Assembly (NCBI RefSeq): GCF_022399565.1
Contig: NZ_JAJTUT010000001.1
Span: 1,167,336-1,231,335, forward strand
DNA from: Flavobacterium algicola
GTDB lineage: Bacteria; Bacteroidota; Bacteroidia; Flavobacteriales; Flavobacteriaceae
DNA length: 64,000 nt
Direction of reading: 5' to 3'
This document shows, one piece after another, positions 35,062 to 44,689 of the stretch (positions are counted from its first letter, which is position 1; each line of letters begins with the position of its first letter). The translations under genes and the position numbers were made by a program. The notes beneath the pieces are model-generated. The model worked only from the letters and a program-made list of their open reading frames with translations, had not been told where the DNA came from and made no database searches.

Positions 35062-38058
35062 ATGAAATATAATTTTATCAGAATATTAGGCTGTACAGCA
35101 GCTAGTTTTATCATGAGCTTTTGTGCAAATTCAGACAGCAAAGAAGAAGCTATTACAAATAAAAAAATTACTGCCTCGGTAGCTAAAAAAGAAATTGTGC
35201 TCCCATCGCTAGTTCCAGAAAAATTACTTCTGAATGATGAATTCAAATTAGAAAAAAAGTGGGTAGATAGTATTTACTACAGAATGTCTGTCGAAGAAAA
35301 AATTGGGCAACTTTATATGGTAGCAGCGAATTCTAATAAAGATGATTTAAATACTCAAAAGGTCGACAGCCTGGTACAAAAATACAATGTTGGTGGTGTT
35401 ATTTTCTTTCAAGGCGGACCAATCAGTCAAGCAAAATTAACTAATCATTTTCAATCTATAGCCAAAGTACCTCTATTTATTGCAATTGATGCAGAATGGG
35501 GATTGTCTATGCGTTTAGACTCTACCTACCGATATCCTTGGAACATGACCTTGGGCGCCATCCAAAATTTAAAACTGATAGAAAAAGTAGGTGAGCATAT
35601 GGGTAAGGAAAGTAAAAGAATGGGAATTCATTTCAATTTTGCACCAGTACTCGACATTAATACCAATCCTCTCAACCCAATCATCGGTAATCGTTCTTTT
35701 GGAGAGTCGAAAGAAAATGTTGCTGAGAAGGCGATCGCTCTTATGAAAGGAGCTCAAGGACAAGGTGTTTACAGTACTGGAAAACATTTTCCAGGACACG
35801 GTGATACTTCGACCGATTCACATAAAACTTTACCGACCATTGCATTTTCAAAAAACAGGATAGAGCTAGTGGAGTTATATCCTTTCAAAAAAATGTTTAA
35901 CGCTGGATTAGCCTCTGTTATGGTAGGACATTTAAACATTCCAAGTTTAGAAAGCAGGCCAGATTACCCTTCTTCACTATCTTACAATGTAGTAACAAAT
36001 TTATTGCAAAAAAAATTAGAATTTAAAGGACTCATCTTTACTGATGCACTAGTAATGAAAGGGGCAAGCAATGCAATGGAAACGGGAGATATTGATTTAG
36101 CCGCCTTTATGGCTGGTAATGATATTTTATTATGTCCAGAAAATGTTCCTTTGGGAATAGAAAAAATCAAAGCAGCTTTTGCAAAAGGAACCATTTCAGA
36201 AGCTCGTTTGGCACATTCTGTCAAAAAAATATTAAGCTATAAATACAGAGCTGGATTGAACCAGCCAAAACAGGTTGAGATCTCCAATTTATATGAAGAT
36301 TTGAATAAACCTGATAATGATGCTTTACAGTATCAATTGTATGAAAATGCCATCACCGTTTTAGACAATAAAAACGAGATACTGCCTCTAAAAAATCTAG
36401 ATCAAAAAATTGCTTACGTAAAATTGGGTGATGATGATAACAGTACTTACCTGAGTACTTTAAAAAAATACACTGAGATTACAGAAGTCTCAGCAGCAAA
36501 CGTCACCGATTTGAATGCAAAATTAAAGGAATTTAATACCGTAATTGTCGGATTTCATAAATCTGATTTGCCATGGAAAAATCACGATTTTACAGCAACA
36601 GAATTGGTTTGGTTGCAAGAAATCGCAAAAAACAATACGACAATATTAAATGTCTTTACGAAGCCGTATTCTCTTTTAGCAGTTACTGACTTTTCTAATA
36701 TTGAAGGATTGGTAGTCTCTTATCAAAACTCGGCTATTTCTCAGGTTGTTTCCGCGGAAGTAATTTTTGGGGCAATCAAAGCCAAAGGAAAACTACCTGT
36801 TTCTATCAATTTGGACTATAAAATTCATGCCGGACTAAATACCAAAAAACTGGATCGATTAGGTTTTACAGCTCCACAAAATGAAGGAATGAACCCAATG
36901 ATTTTAAAGCAGATTGATGCTTATGCAAAAAAAGCGATTGATGGCGAAATGACTCCAGGAGCACAAGTTGTTGTAGCTCGAAATGGTAAAGTTATTTATC
37001 AAAAATCATACGGCTATCATACCTATGAACGAAATACCAGAGTGACCAATACCGATCTATATGATTTAGCATCTATTACAAAAATGCTGGCTACCCTACC
37101 CAATGTAATGCAACTCTACGATCAAAAAAAAGTCAATTTGAACTCGAAGTTGTCTGAGATGCTCCCCTACTTTAGCAATACTAACAAAAAGGATATTGTT
37201 TTTAAAAATTTACTATCGCACTATGCTGGACTTAAATCATGGATTCCTTTTTACATACCTACTCTAAGCAATACAAAAAGTCCATCAGACAAGTATTATT
37301 CAAAAAAATATGATGCTCAGCACATCAGGCAGGTTGCAGACGGAGTTTTCATCAGAAATGATTACCACGATACTATCATGAAGATCATTGCCGATAGTCC
37401 TTTATATGAAAAAAAAGAATACAAATACAGTGACTTGACCTTCATTTTATTAAAGGAATATGTTGAAAGAGCCAATCAAAAGAAATTAGAAAATTTGGTT
37501 CAAGATAAATTTTACAAGTCATTGGGTATGAATTATACCTTATTCAATCCGTTGCAGCGATTTGATAAGAATACAGTTGTCCCTACAGAGATAGACACCT
37601 ATTACCGCCAGCAAACACTTCAAGGCTATGTTCATGATATGGGTGCAGCTATGGAAGGTGGCGTGGCCGGCCATGCCGGATTGTTTTCAAATGCTATGGA
37701 TGTGGCAAAAATGATGCAATTGTATTTACAAAAAGGAAGTTACGGTGACAAGCGCTATTTTTCGGCCAAGACATTTAATGATTTTAATCACTGTTATTTT
37801 TGCGGAGAAGAAGTGCATCGTGGCCTTGGTTTCGACAAAAGAACCGAAAAAGATGGCCCTACTTGCGGTTGTGTTTCGTCATCTAGCTTCGGGCATACTG
37901 GTTTTACAGGCAACATCGCGTGGGCTGATCCAAAAACACAGATTGTTTATGTTTTTCTTTCGAACAGAACCTATCCAAAAATCGTTACAAATTCATTAGC
38001 AAGAGAAAATATAAGAGAAGATATCCAGCAAGTAATTCAGAATGCGATCATAAAATAA
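35062..38058 (+). CDS. GH3 beta-N-acetylglucosaminidase (NagZ-like) fused to a beta-lactamase-family hydrolase (AmiE-like)
   Basis: This 998-residue exported fusion has a signal with Cys21 (possible lipoprotein). Residues ~65-400 are a NagZ-type GH3 barrel with the Asp-His loop KHFPGHGDTSTDSH (~241-254), characteristic of NagZ, and nucleophile D328 in FTDALVMKG. A GH3 C-terminal domain follows (~430-610). Residues ~630-995 are a serine beta-lactamase/DD-peptidase fold: SITK (S671, K674), YSD (~789) and HTG (~945), with VAGHAGLFSNAMDVAKMM. In Bacillus, nagZ, amiE (this serine-hydrolase family) and namZ are adjacent separate genes that strip GlcNAc and then the peptide from muropeptides. Here both are one chain next to namZ. 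The amidase assignment is by analogy; an esterase or D-peptidase is possible. Confidence 0.92.
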   Translation: MKYNFIRILGCTAASFIMSFCANSDSKEEAITNKKITASVAKKEIVLPSLVPEKLLLNDEFKLEKKWVDSIYYRMSVEEKIGQLYMVAANSNKDDLNTQKVDSLVQKYNVGGVIFFQGGPISQAKLTNHFQSIAKVPLFIAIDAEWGLSMRLDSTYRYPWNMTLGAIQNLKLIEKVGEHMGKESKRMGIHFNFAPVLDINTNPLNPIIGNRSFGESKENVAEKAIALMKGAQGQGVYSTGKHFPGHGDTSTDSHKTLPTIAFSKNRIELVELYPFKKMFNAGLASVMVGHLNIPSLESRPDYPSSLSYNVVTNLLQKKLEFKGLIFTDALVMKGASNAMETGDIDLAAFMAGNDILLCPENVPLGIEKIKAAFAKGTISEARLAHSVKKILSYKYRAGLNQPKQVEISNLYEDLNKPDNDALQYQLYENAITVLDNKNEILPLKNLDQKIAYVKLGDDDNSTYLSTLKKYTEITEVSAANVTDLNAKLKEFNTVIVGFHKSDLPWKNHDFTATELVWLQEIAKNNTTILNVFTKPYSLLAVTDFSNIEGLVVSYQNSAISQVVSAEVIFGAIKAKGKLPVSINLDYKIHAGLNTKKLDRLGFTAPQNEGMNPMILKQIDAYAKKAIDGEMTPGAQVVVARNGKVIYQKSYGYHTYERNTRVTNTDLYDLASITKMLATLPNVMQLYDQKKVNLNSKLSEMLPYFSNTNKKDIVFKNLLSHYAGLKSWIPFYIPTLSNTKSPSDKYYSKKYDAQHIRQVADGVFIRNDYHDTIMKIIADSPLYEKKEYKYSDLTFILLKEYVERANQKKLENLVQDKFYKSLGMNYTLFNPLQRFDKNTVVPTEIDTYYRQQTLQGYVHDMGAAMEGGVAGHAGLFSNAMDVAKMMQLYLQKGSYGDKRYFSAKTFNDFNHCYFCGEEVHRGLGFDKRTEKDGPTCGCVSSSSFGHTGFTGNIAWADPKTQIVYVFLSNRTYPKIVTNSLARENIREDIQQVIQNAIIK

Positions 38059-38090
38059 TTCACTCTAATCTTCTCTATTCTAAAGCATAA

Positions 38091-38124
38091 AAAAAGGCAA
38101 TAATACAAATTATTGCCTTTTTTT
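38091..38124. terminator. Bidirectional terminator after the murein-type locus
   Basis: A perfect stem (AAAAAGGCAATAAT / ATTATTGCCTTTTT) with a tiny loop and T tract separates the GH3 fusion gene from the convergent beta-barrel gene. Confidence 0.85.
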
Positions 38125-38141
38125 ATGTAGTAATGATATCT

Positions 38142-38639
38142 TTACAAATTGAAAGAAAATCCAATATTAAACACGAATTGATTGTTTAAATTTTGGAAAT
38201 CTTCAGTTGTCGTCGGATCATATTTAGCGATAGGAAAACCTATTTCAGTTACAAGTCCAATACCTTCTGAGAAAAAATAACGGCCACCGATATGACCTCC
38301 AAAATTTTTAAGACTCAAATCTAGTCCTGGATATATATCTACATTCGGACCTAAATTTAATACCGTATTTAGATTTGCATTAAGACGCGCTTTCAAATCG
38401 ATTCGGTCTTCAAAATCTGGTTTAACACCATCAATTTTTGCAACCCCAAGTAAATAAGATGTTACAAATCCAAAAGATATATTTTCTGCTACACCAAAAT
38501 CGGCACCAACACGTATTCCTGAGCCACCGTCTTGTAAATTTGCTCCAATGTCTAACTTTGTATCTCCTTTACCTTTAAATGCTTGTGCGTTTACAAATAA
38601 AGCAGTTGACATTAAAAATAAGGTTAAAATCTTTTTCAT
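38142..38639 (-). CDS. Small outer membrane beta-barrel protein (DUF6646-like)
   Basis: This 165-residue protein has a signal peptide (MKKILTLFLMSTALFVNAQ). Alternating beta strands follow (IRVGADFGVAENISFGFVTSYLLG; RYFFSEGIGLVTEIGFP), ending in a typical outer membrane C-terminus (FVFNIGFSFNL, final hydrophobic residue). It is probably an eight-stranded porin-like or structural protein. It resembles a flavobacterial family I know as DUF6646. The function is unknown. It stands 44 bases downstream of the phosphoesterase gene on the same strand. Confidence 0.72.
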   Translation of the reverse strand: MKKILTLFLMSTALFVNAQAFKGKGDTKLDIGANLQDGGSGIRVGADFGVAENISFGFVTSYLLGVAKIDGVKPDFEDRIDLKARLNANLNTVLNLGPNVDIYPGLDLSLKNFGGHIGGRYFFSEGIGLVTEIGFPIAKYDPTTTEDFQNLNNQFVFNIGFSFNL

Positions 38640-38683
38640 ATTCTTTTTTATTAATTTATATCCTGCAAATCTACATTATAAAT

Positions 38684-39409
38684 TTAATTTCTTCCTTTCT
38701 CATCAAAATATAATTTATAAAGAGGCTCTGACTGCCAGTATTCTTTGGTATCTACATCCATAATTGTCAACGGGCCTTTAAAGGCGGCTCCTGTGTCTAC
38801 ATTCCAAATACAAGCTCTCTGAATCGGCACCGTTTCATTGATGCGCGTTACAGGTGTGTGACCAATATAAATTTCGTCATAAATCGTCAATCTCTTAGGG
38901 TATAGTAAATCATTTGGTTTAATAGAAGTATCTAATGCTAATGCTGTTTCCCATAAAGTTCTATCCCAGTAAAACAATTTTGGAAAATATTCATACTTCA
39001 CACCATTCATATTGGTAAACCCAGCATGAACGAACAATCTGTTTTTTTCATCAAGGTGATAATCATCTAAGGAAAGTAAAAAATCGATATGCAACTGCTT
39101 GGTAACTCTATCAACATCTTCATAAGCTGTTAAGGTAGCCTCGCCACCATGCTCAAACCATAACGCATTATCTTTACCGTCTTTTAACCACAACAGTAAC
39201 AATTCATCATGATTACCTCTAATGAATACACAGTTGTTGGTAGTTTTCAACTGTATCAAAAAGCTGATCACCTGCGGTGACTGACTCCAACCGTCAACGT
39301 AATCCCCCAAAAATATCAAGGTATCATCAGGTTGTACATCTGCTCTTTCTATAATTTGATGGAGTGCACGCAGACCGCCGTGTATATCTCCTATTACTAA
39401 TGTTCTCAT
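38684..39409 (-). CDS. Metallophosphoesterase (PPP/ApaH-like serine-threonine phosphatase)
   Basis: This 241-residue protein shows the calcineurin-type motifs in order: GDIHGG (residues 7-12), GDYVDGW (~36-42), RGNHDE (~64-69), then an HAGF and a GHTPV block near residue 190. These coordinate two metal ions for phosphoester hydrolysis. It is cytoplasmic. The size and motif set match bacterial PrpA/PrpB or symmetrical diadenosine tetraphosphatase-like enzymes; sequence alone does not decide between protein and nucleotide substrates. It probably leads a transcript running into the beta-barrel gene. Confidence 0.9.
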   Translation of the reverse strand: MRTLVIGDIHGGLRALHQIIERADVQPDDTLIFLGDYVDGWSQSPQVISFLIQLKTTNNCVFIRGNHDELLLLWLKDGKDNALWFEHGGEATLTAYEDVDRVTKQLHIDFLLSLDDYHLDEKNRLFVHAGFTNMNGVKYEYFPKLFYWDRTLWETALALDTSIKPNDLLYPKRLTIYDEIYIGHTPVTRINETVPIQRACIWNVDTGAAFKGPLTIMDVDTKEYWQSEPLYKLYFDEKGRN

Positions 39410-39596
39410 TTATCTTTAATAACGCTTAATTTGAAAGTGTTTTTACCTTCATTTTTATAAAAATAAGAAAAACTGTGATGATGTGCGTTTTTTTTACGCT
39501 TTTTTTAAGTTTATAAAAATTAAAGCAGCCGAAAATCAAAATATAGTAATAAGAATTAGATTAAAAAAAATGTTAAAATATACCCACTTTTAGTGA

Positions 39597-39627
39597 TTGA
39601 CTTTATGCTTATTAACGTTTATCTTTG
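39597..39627 (+). promoter_or_regulatory. Promoter of the 62-residue membrane protein gene
   Basis: TTG at 39597-39599 and TATCTTTG at 39620-39627 (an exact -7 box) are separated by 20 bases. The ATG is at 39669. Confidence 0.6.
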
Positions 39628-39668
39628 TTTTATAAAACAGTAATAAATAACCCCATAAAATACTGATT

Positions 39669-39857
39669 ATGAAAAAAGTACTTCTCTACCTAAGCTTGTT
39701 GACTACCATCTATCTAATACTTACTTTCCTAAGTGTAATTTTTCATCCTATTCATAAATGGAACCAATATATTGGTGAGTTTCGATTAGGACTAGTTCTT
39801 ACACTTTTTGTCTTTGGATACTTAGCATATTTATTCACAAAGCCCGTTAGAAGATAA
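39669..39857 (+). CDS. Small two-helix membrane protein, function unknown
   Basis: This 62-residue protein has two hydrophobic segments (residues ~4-26 and ~40-58) joined by a short polar loop (HPIHKWNQYIGEFR). It ends in basic residues (TKPVRR), suggesting both termini are cytoplasmic. A good promoter precedes it at the right distance, which supports it being a real gene despite its size. I do not recognise a family. It stands alone upstream of a long gap. Confidence 0.55.
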   Translation: MKKVLLYLSLLTTIYLILTFLSVIFHPIHKWNQYIGEFRLGLVLTLFVFGYLAYLFTKPVRR

Positions 39858-40321
39858 ATCTGAAATTAAATTTTCCTACAAATTTAATATGTTTTATTTC
39901 TTTTGCGTTTTCTATTTAGAAGTATGTTTGTTCTTTAAATGTAATCTACGCCTATTTCGATTAGATTCAGTAAATTAATCTCTGTAATACGGAGATTTTA
40001 TCACTGTATTTATGCCGTATTGAAAATTGTGTGTTTTATAAGATAAAGAAATTTAAGTAAAGATTTATGATAAACTTTGACAACTATTAAAAGATTTTTT
40101 GAATTTCAAGATCTATTTCGATTCCATTCATACTGAGTAATTCTGCACTGTTCTATCTGTGTTATCTTATTATACAGCTTATTAAATCATAAGATCTTTC
40201 AATCGTGGAATTACTTTACCACTCTCTATAGACTTTCAAAGCGACTTTATTTATTTAAATGTGCTTTCTACGCCAAAATGTTAAATTTTAATTAAATTAG
40301 CCTTAATTAAAATACCATCAA
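39858..40321. other. Intergenic region before the starch-locus regulator, 464 bases
   Basis: No coding frame longer than about 30 codons, no strong hairpin and no good TTTG / TAnnTTTG pair was found. The region presumably contains the promoter and possible operators of the DUF6377 regulator, but I cannot place them. Confidence 0.4.
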
Positions 40322-41965
40322 ATGCATAAATTTTGGACGTCTTTAGTGCTGCTTTTTTTTCCAGTATTTATCTATTCTCAAACTGATATCAAATCGCTTC
40401 TTACGGAGTTGGACCGCACCATTGCTAACAACGAACAATATAAAACCAAAAAAGAAGCTGAAATTACCAAACTCAATGACCTTCTAAAATACACCTCCAG
40501 CACGACTCAGAAATATGAGATTTATGATAAACTGTATGGGAAGTACAGATGGTACCAATCAGATTCTGCCTTAAGTTATGCTCGAAAGAGCCTAAAAATT
40601 GCACACCAATTAGACGATATTAAAAAAACAAATAATGCCAAGCTCAACTTAACGTCTATAATGGAAACGTTGGGAATGTATAAAGAAGCTACCGAAATTT
40701 TAAATAAAATTGACATCCAAGCTACGCCTGAGAGTAAAGGAAATTATTTTGGAGTGAGTAGTTCCCTGTATCTATCAATGTCTAATTATGCTGCTTCGGC
40801 TGAAGAAAAAAACAATTATATTTCGCTTCGAAAAAAATATAGTGATTCCATTTTAGCATTCTATCCTGTAGCATCAAAATCATATTTATTTACTACATCC
40901 AACCAGCTAATAGAAAGCGGTAAATACCAAGAAAATCTAGATCTATTATTAAACTACTACCCTAACCTCAAAGATTCAGACACAGATCAAGCCGTTGTTG
41001 CTTATTTAATCTCCCAAACCTACCACCATAAAAAAGAGTTTGAACTTGAAAAAGAATGGTTAATCAAATCGGCTATATCCGATTTGAGTTTGGAAAAAAA
41101 AGAATATATCTCGCTGCGTGCATTGGCATTCCTACTCTATCAAGAGGGAGACATTGACCGTTCCTATACCTACATCAAACGCTCACTCGAAGACGCGCTG
41201 TTTTGCAACGCTCGCTTGCGTACCTATGAGATTTCCAAAATGATGCCCATCATTAACAAAGCGTACGAGAAGCAGAATGAAACCAACCACAACCAGCTTG
41301 TTTACTTTTTGGTGAGTGCTACAGTACTTTCGATCATATTGCTCGTGATTTTGTTTTTACTTTTCAAACAAATGAAAAAGCTAGCTAAAGCTAAAAGAGA
41401 AATTAGCATGGCCAACAAGCAATCTTTAGCCCTAAACGAAGAGTTAAAAGTATTTAACGAAAAATTGAATGAAACCAACACAACGCTAAAAGAGGCTAAC
41501 TTAGTAAAGGAAATCTATATAGGTCGCTACATGGATCAATGTTCTGTGTACATCAGTAAACTAGACGGTTATCGCCGAAAATTGAATGTTATTGTTACTA
41601 GTGGAAAGAAAGACGAACTGGTGCGAGCCATTAAATCAAAAGAATTTATAGACGAAGAATTGAAAGATTTCTATAATAATTTTGATAAAACATTCTTATT
41701 ACTGTTTCCAAATTTCATCGAAGATTTCAGCCAACTGCTTACCGACAAAGACGACATTAAATTAAAATCGGGTGAGCTAATGAATACCGAACTTCGCATT
41801 TTTGCTTTGATTCGGTTGGGGATTTCAGATAGTGTCAAAATCTCTGAATTTCTTCGTTATTCTTTATCTACAATTTACAATTACCGCACCAAATTGCGAA
41901 ACAAAGCCGCAGGTCCAAGAGACGAATTTGAAGCCAATGTAATGCGCATTGGAACTAATAAATAA
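40322..41965 (+). CDS. DUF6377-family membrane regulator (SusR-like position)
   Basis: This 547-residue protein has a signal peptide (ending ~IYSQT), a periplasmic helical TPR-like sensor region (~25-315) and one membrane helix (~325-347, VYFLVSATVLSIILLVILFLL). A cytoplasmic coiled coil (~350-395) leads to a C-terminal DUF6377 domain ending in a helix-turn-helix-like segment (ISDSVKISEFLRYSLSTIYNYR, LuxR-like). It most likely senses maltodextrin in the periplasm and activates the sus-like genes from the membrane, as proposed for SusR-type regulators. It is transcribed separately from the GH97 gene, with a 253-base gap. Confidence 0.85.
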   Translation: MHKFWTSLVLLFFPVFIYSQTDIKSLLTELDRTIANNEQYKTKKEAEITKLNDLLKYTSSTTQKYEIYDKLYGKYRWYQSDSALSYARKSLKIAHQLDDIKKTNNAKLNLTSIMETLGMYKEATEILNKIDIQATPESKGNYFGVSSSLYLSMSNYAASAEEKNNYISLRKKYSDSILAFYPVASKSYLFTTSNQLIESGKYQENLDLLLNYYPNLKDSDTDQAVVAYLISQTYHHKKEFELEKEWLIKSAISDLSLEKKEYISLRALAFLLYQEGDIDRSYTYIKRSLEDALFCNARLRTYEISKMMPIINKAYEKQNETNHNQLVYFLVSATVLSIILLVILFLLFKQMKKLAKAKREISMANKQSLALNEELKVFNEKLNETNTTLKEANLVKEIYIGRYMDQCSVYISKLDGYRRKLNVIVTSGKKDELVRAIKSKEFIDEELKDFYNNFDKTFLLLFPNFIEDFSQLLTDKDDIKLKSGELMNTELRIFALIRLGISDSVKISEFLRYSLSTIYNYRTKLRNKAAGPRDEFEANVMRIGTNK

Positions 41966-42138
41966 GATATAAAACGGCACCTTATCACCTGTTTTTTTAC
42001 TGCATTTTGGCATAAAAGAGGTGATTTTCTACTACTGAGGCACTACTTTTTTTAGGTTAACAAAAATAAAAAATCCTTTATTCACAAGGGTTTAGAATAA
42101 CCGCACCACTACATTTACTACCATTTGGACTTATTGGA

Positions 42139-42168
42139 TTTGGCTAAGGTGAAATCATCTTAATTTTG
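42139..42168 (+). promoter_or_regulatory. Promoter of the GH97 gene
   Basis: TTTG at 42139-42142 and TAATTTTG at 42161-42168 (an exact -7 box) are separated by 18 bases. They lie 50 bases before the ATG at 42219. Confidence 0.55.
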
Positions 42169-42212
42169 GACTATTGAAGATTTATAAAGCAATTTACAAA
42201 TACATTAACTAA

Positions 42213-44333
<2,121 letters not shown>

Positions 44334-44689
44334 ACATAGAAAAACAAAATTATCTAGGAAGAAATGTTTAAATTGATTGGGCAGTCTTAGAATTGTTTCT
44401 TAGGACAAGGCTGCCATTCTTTATTCGAAAAATAAGGGTATAAATAAAGGTTTTACAATCTACAAAACCACTACTTTTTTTCAACAAACAAAAAAAGTAC
44501 ACTATTGCAAATCAATAGTTTACCAACACAAAAGAACACAATTAACTACTTTTTAATTGTTACACCTGTACTCGACCGATAAGCGAAATATCTTTACTTT
44601 AAGAAATCGATATAGTTGAAAACCACATTTAAAAAATTAAACTGATTTCTCTAAAAACTAAACTTTAACCAACCAAAAAACCAAAAATT
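44334..44689. other. Intergenic region between susB-like and susC-like genes, 356 bases
   Basis: It holds a weak terminator hairpin (44380-44422) and, about 95 bases before the susC ATG, TATCTTTA at 44589-44596, one mismatch from the -7 consensus. No reading frame is seen. A separate promoter for the susC-D-E genes is likely here. Confidence 0.45.
44380..44422 (+). terminator. Probable terminator after the GH97 gene
   Basis: A 9-bp stem (GGCAGTCTT / AAGGCTGCC, with one G-U pair) and an 18-base loop are followed by a T-rich tract. It is weaker than other terminators here. Confidence 0.5.

Noticed and set aside
39887..39976. About 29-codon hydrophobic frame in the gap before the DUF6377 gene
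   Set aside because: It has no promoter, family or operon support and is consistent with chance in AT-rich DNA.
41966..42138. Terminator between the DUF6377 and GH97 genes
   Set aside because: The only hairpin candidate (AAATCCTT / AAGGGTTT) relies on wobble pairing and lacks a T tract.
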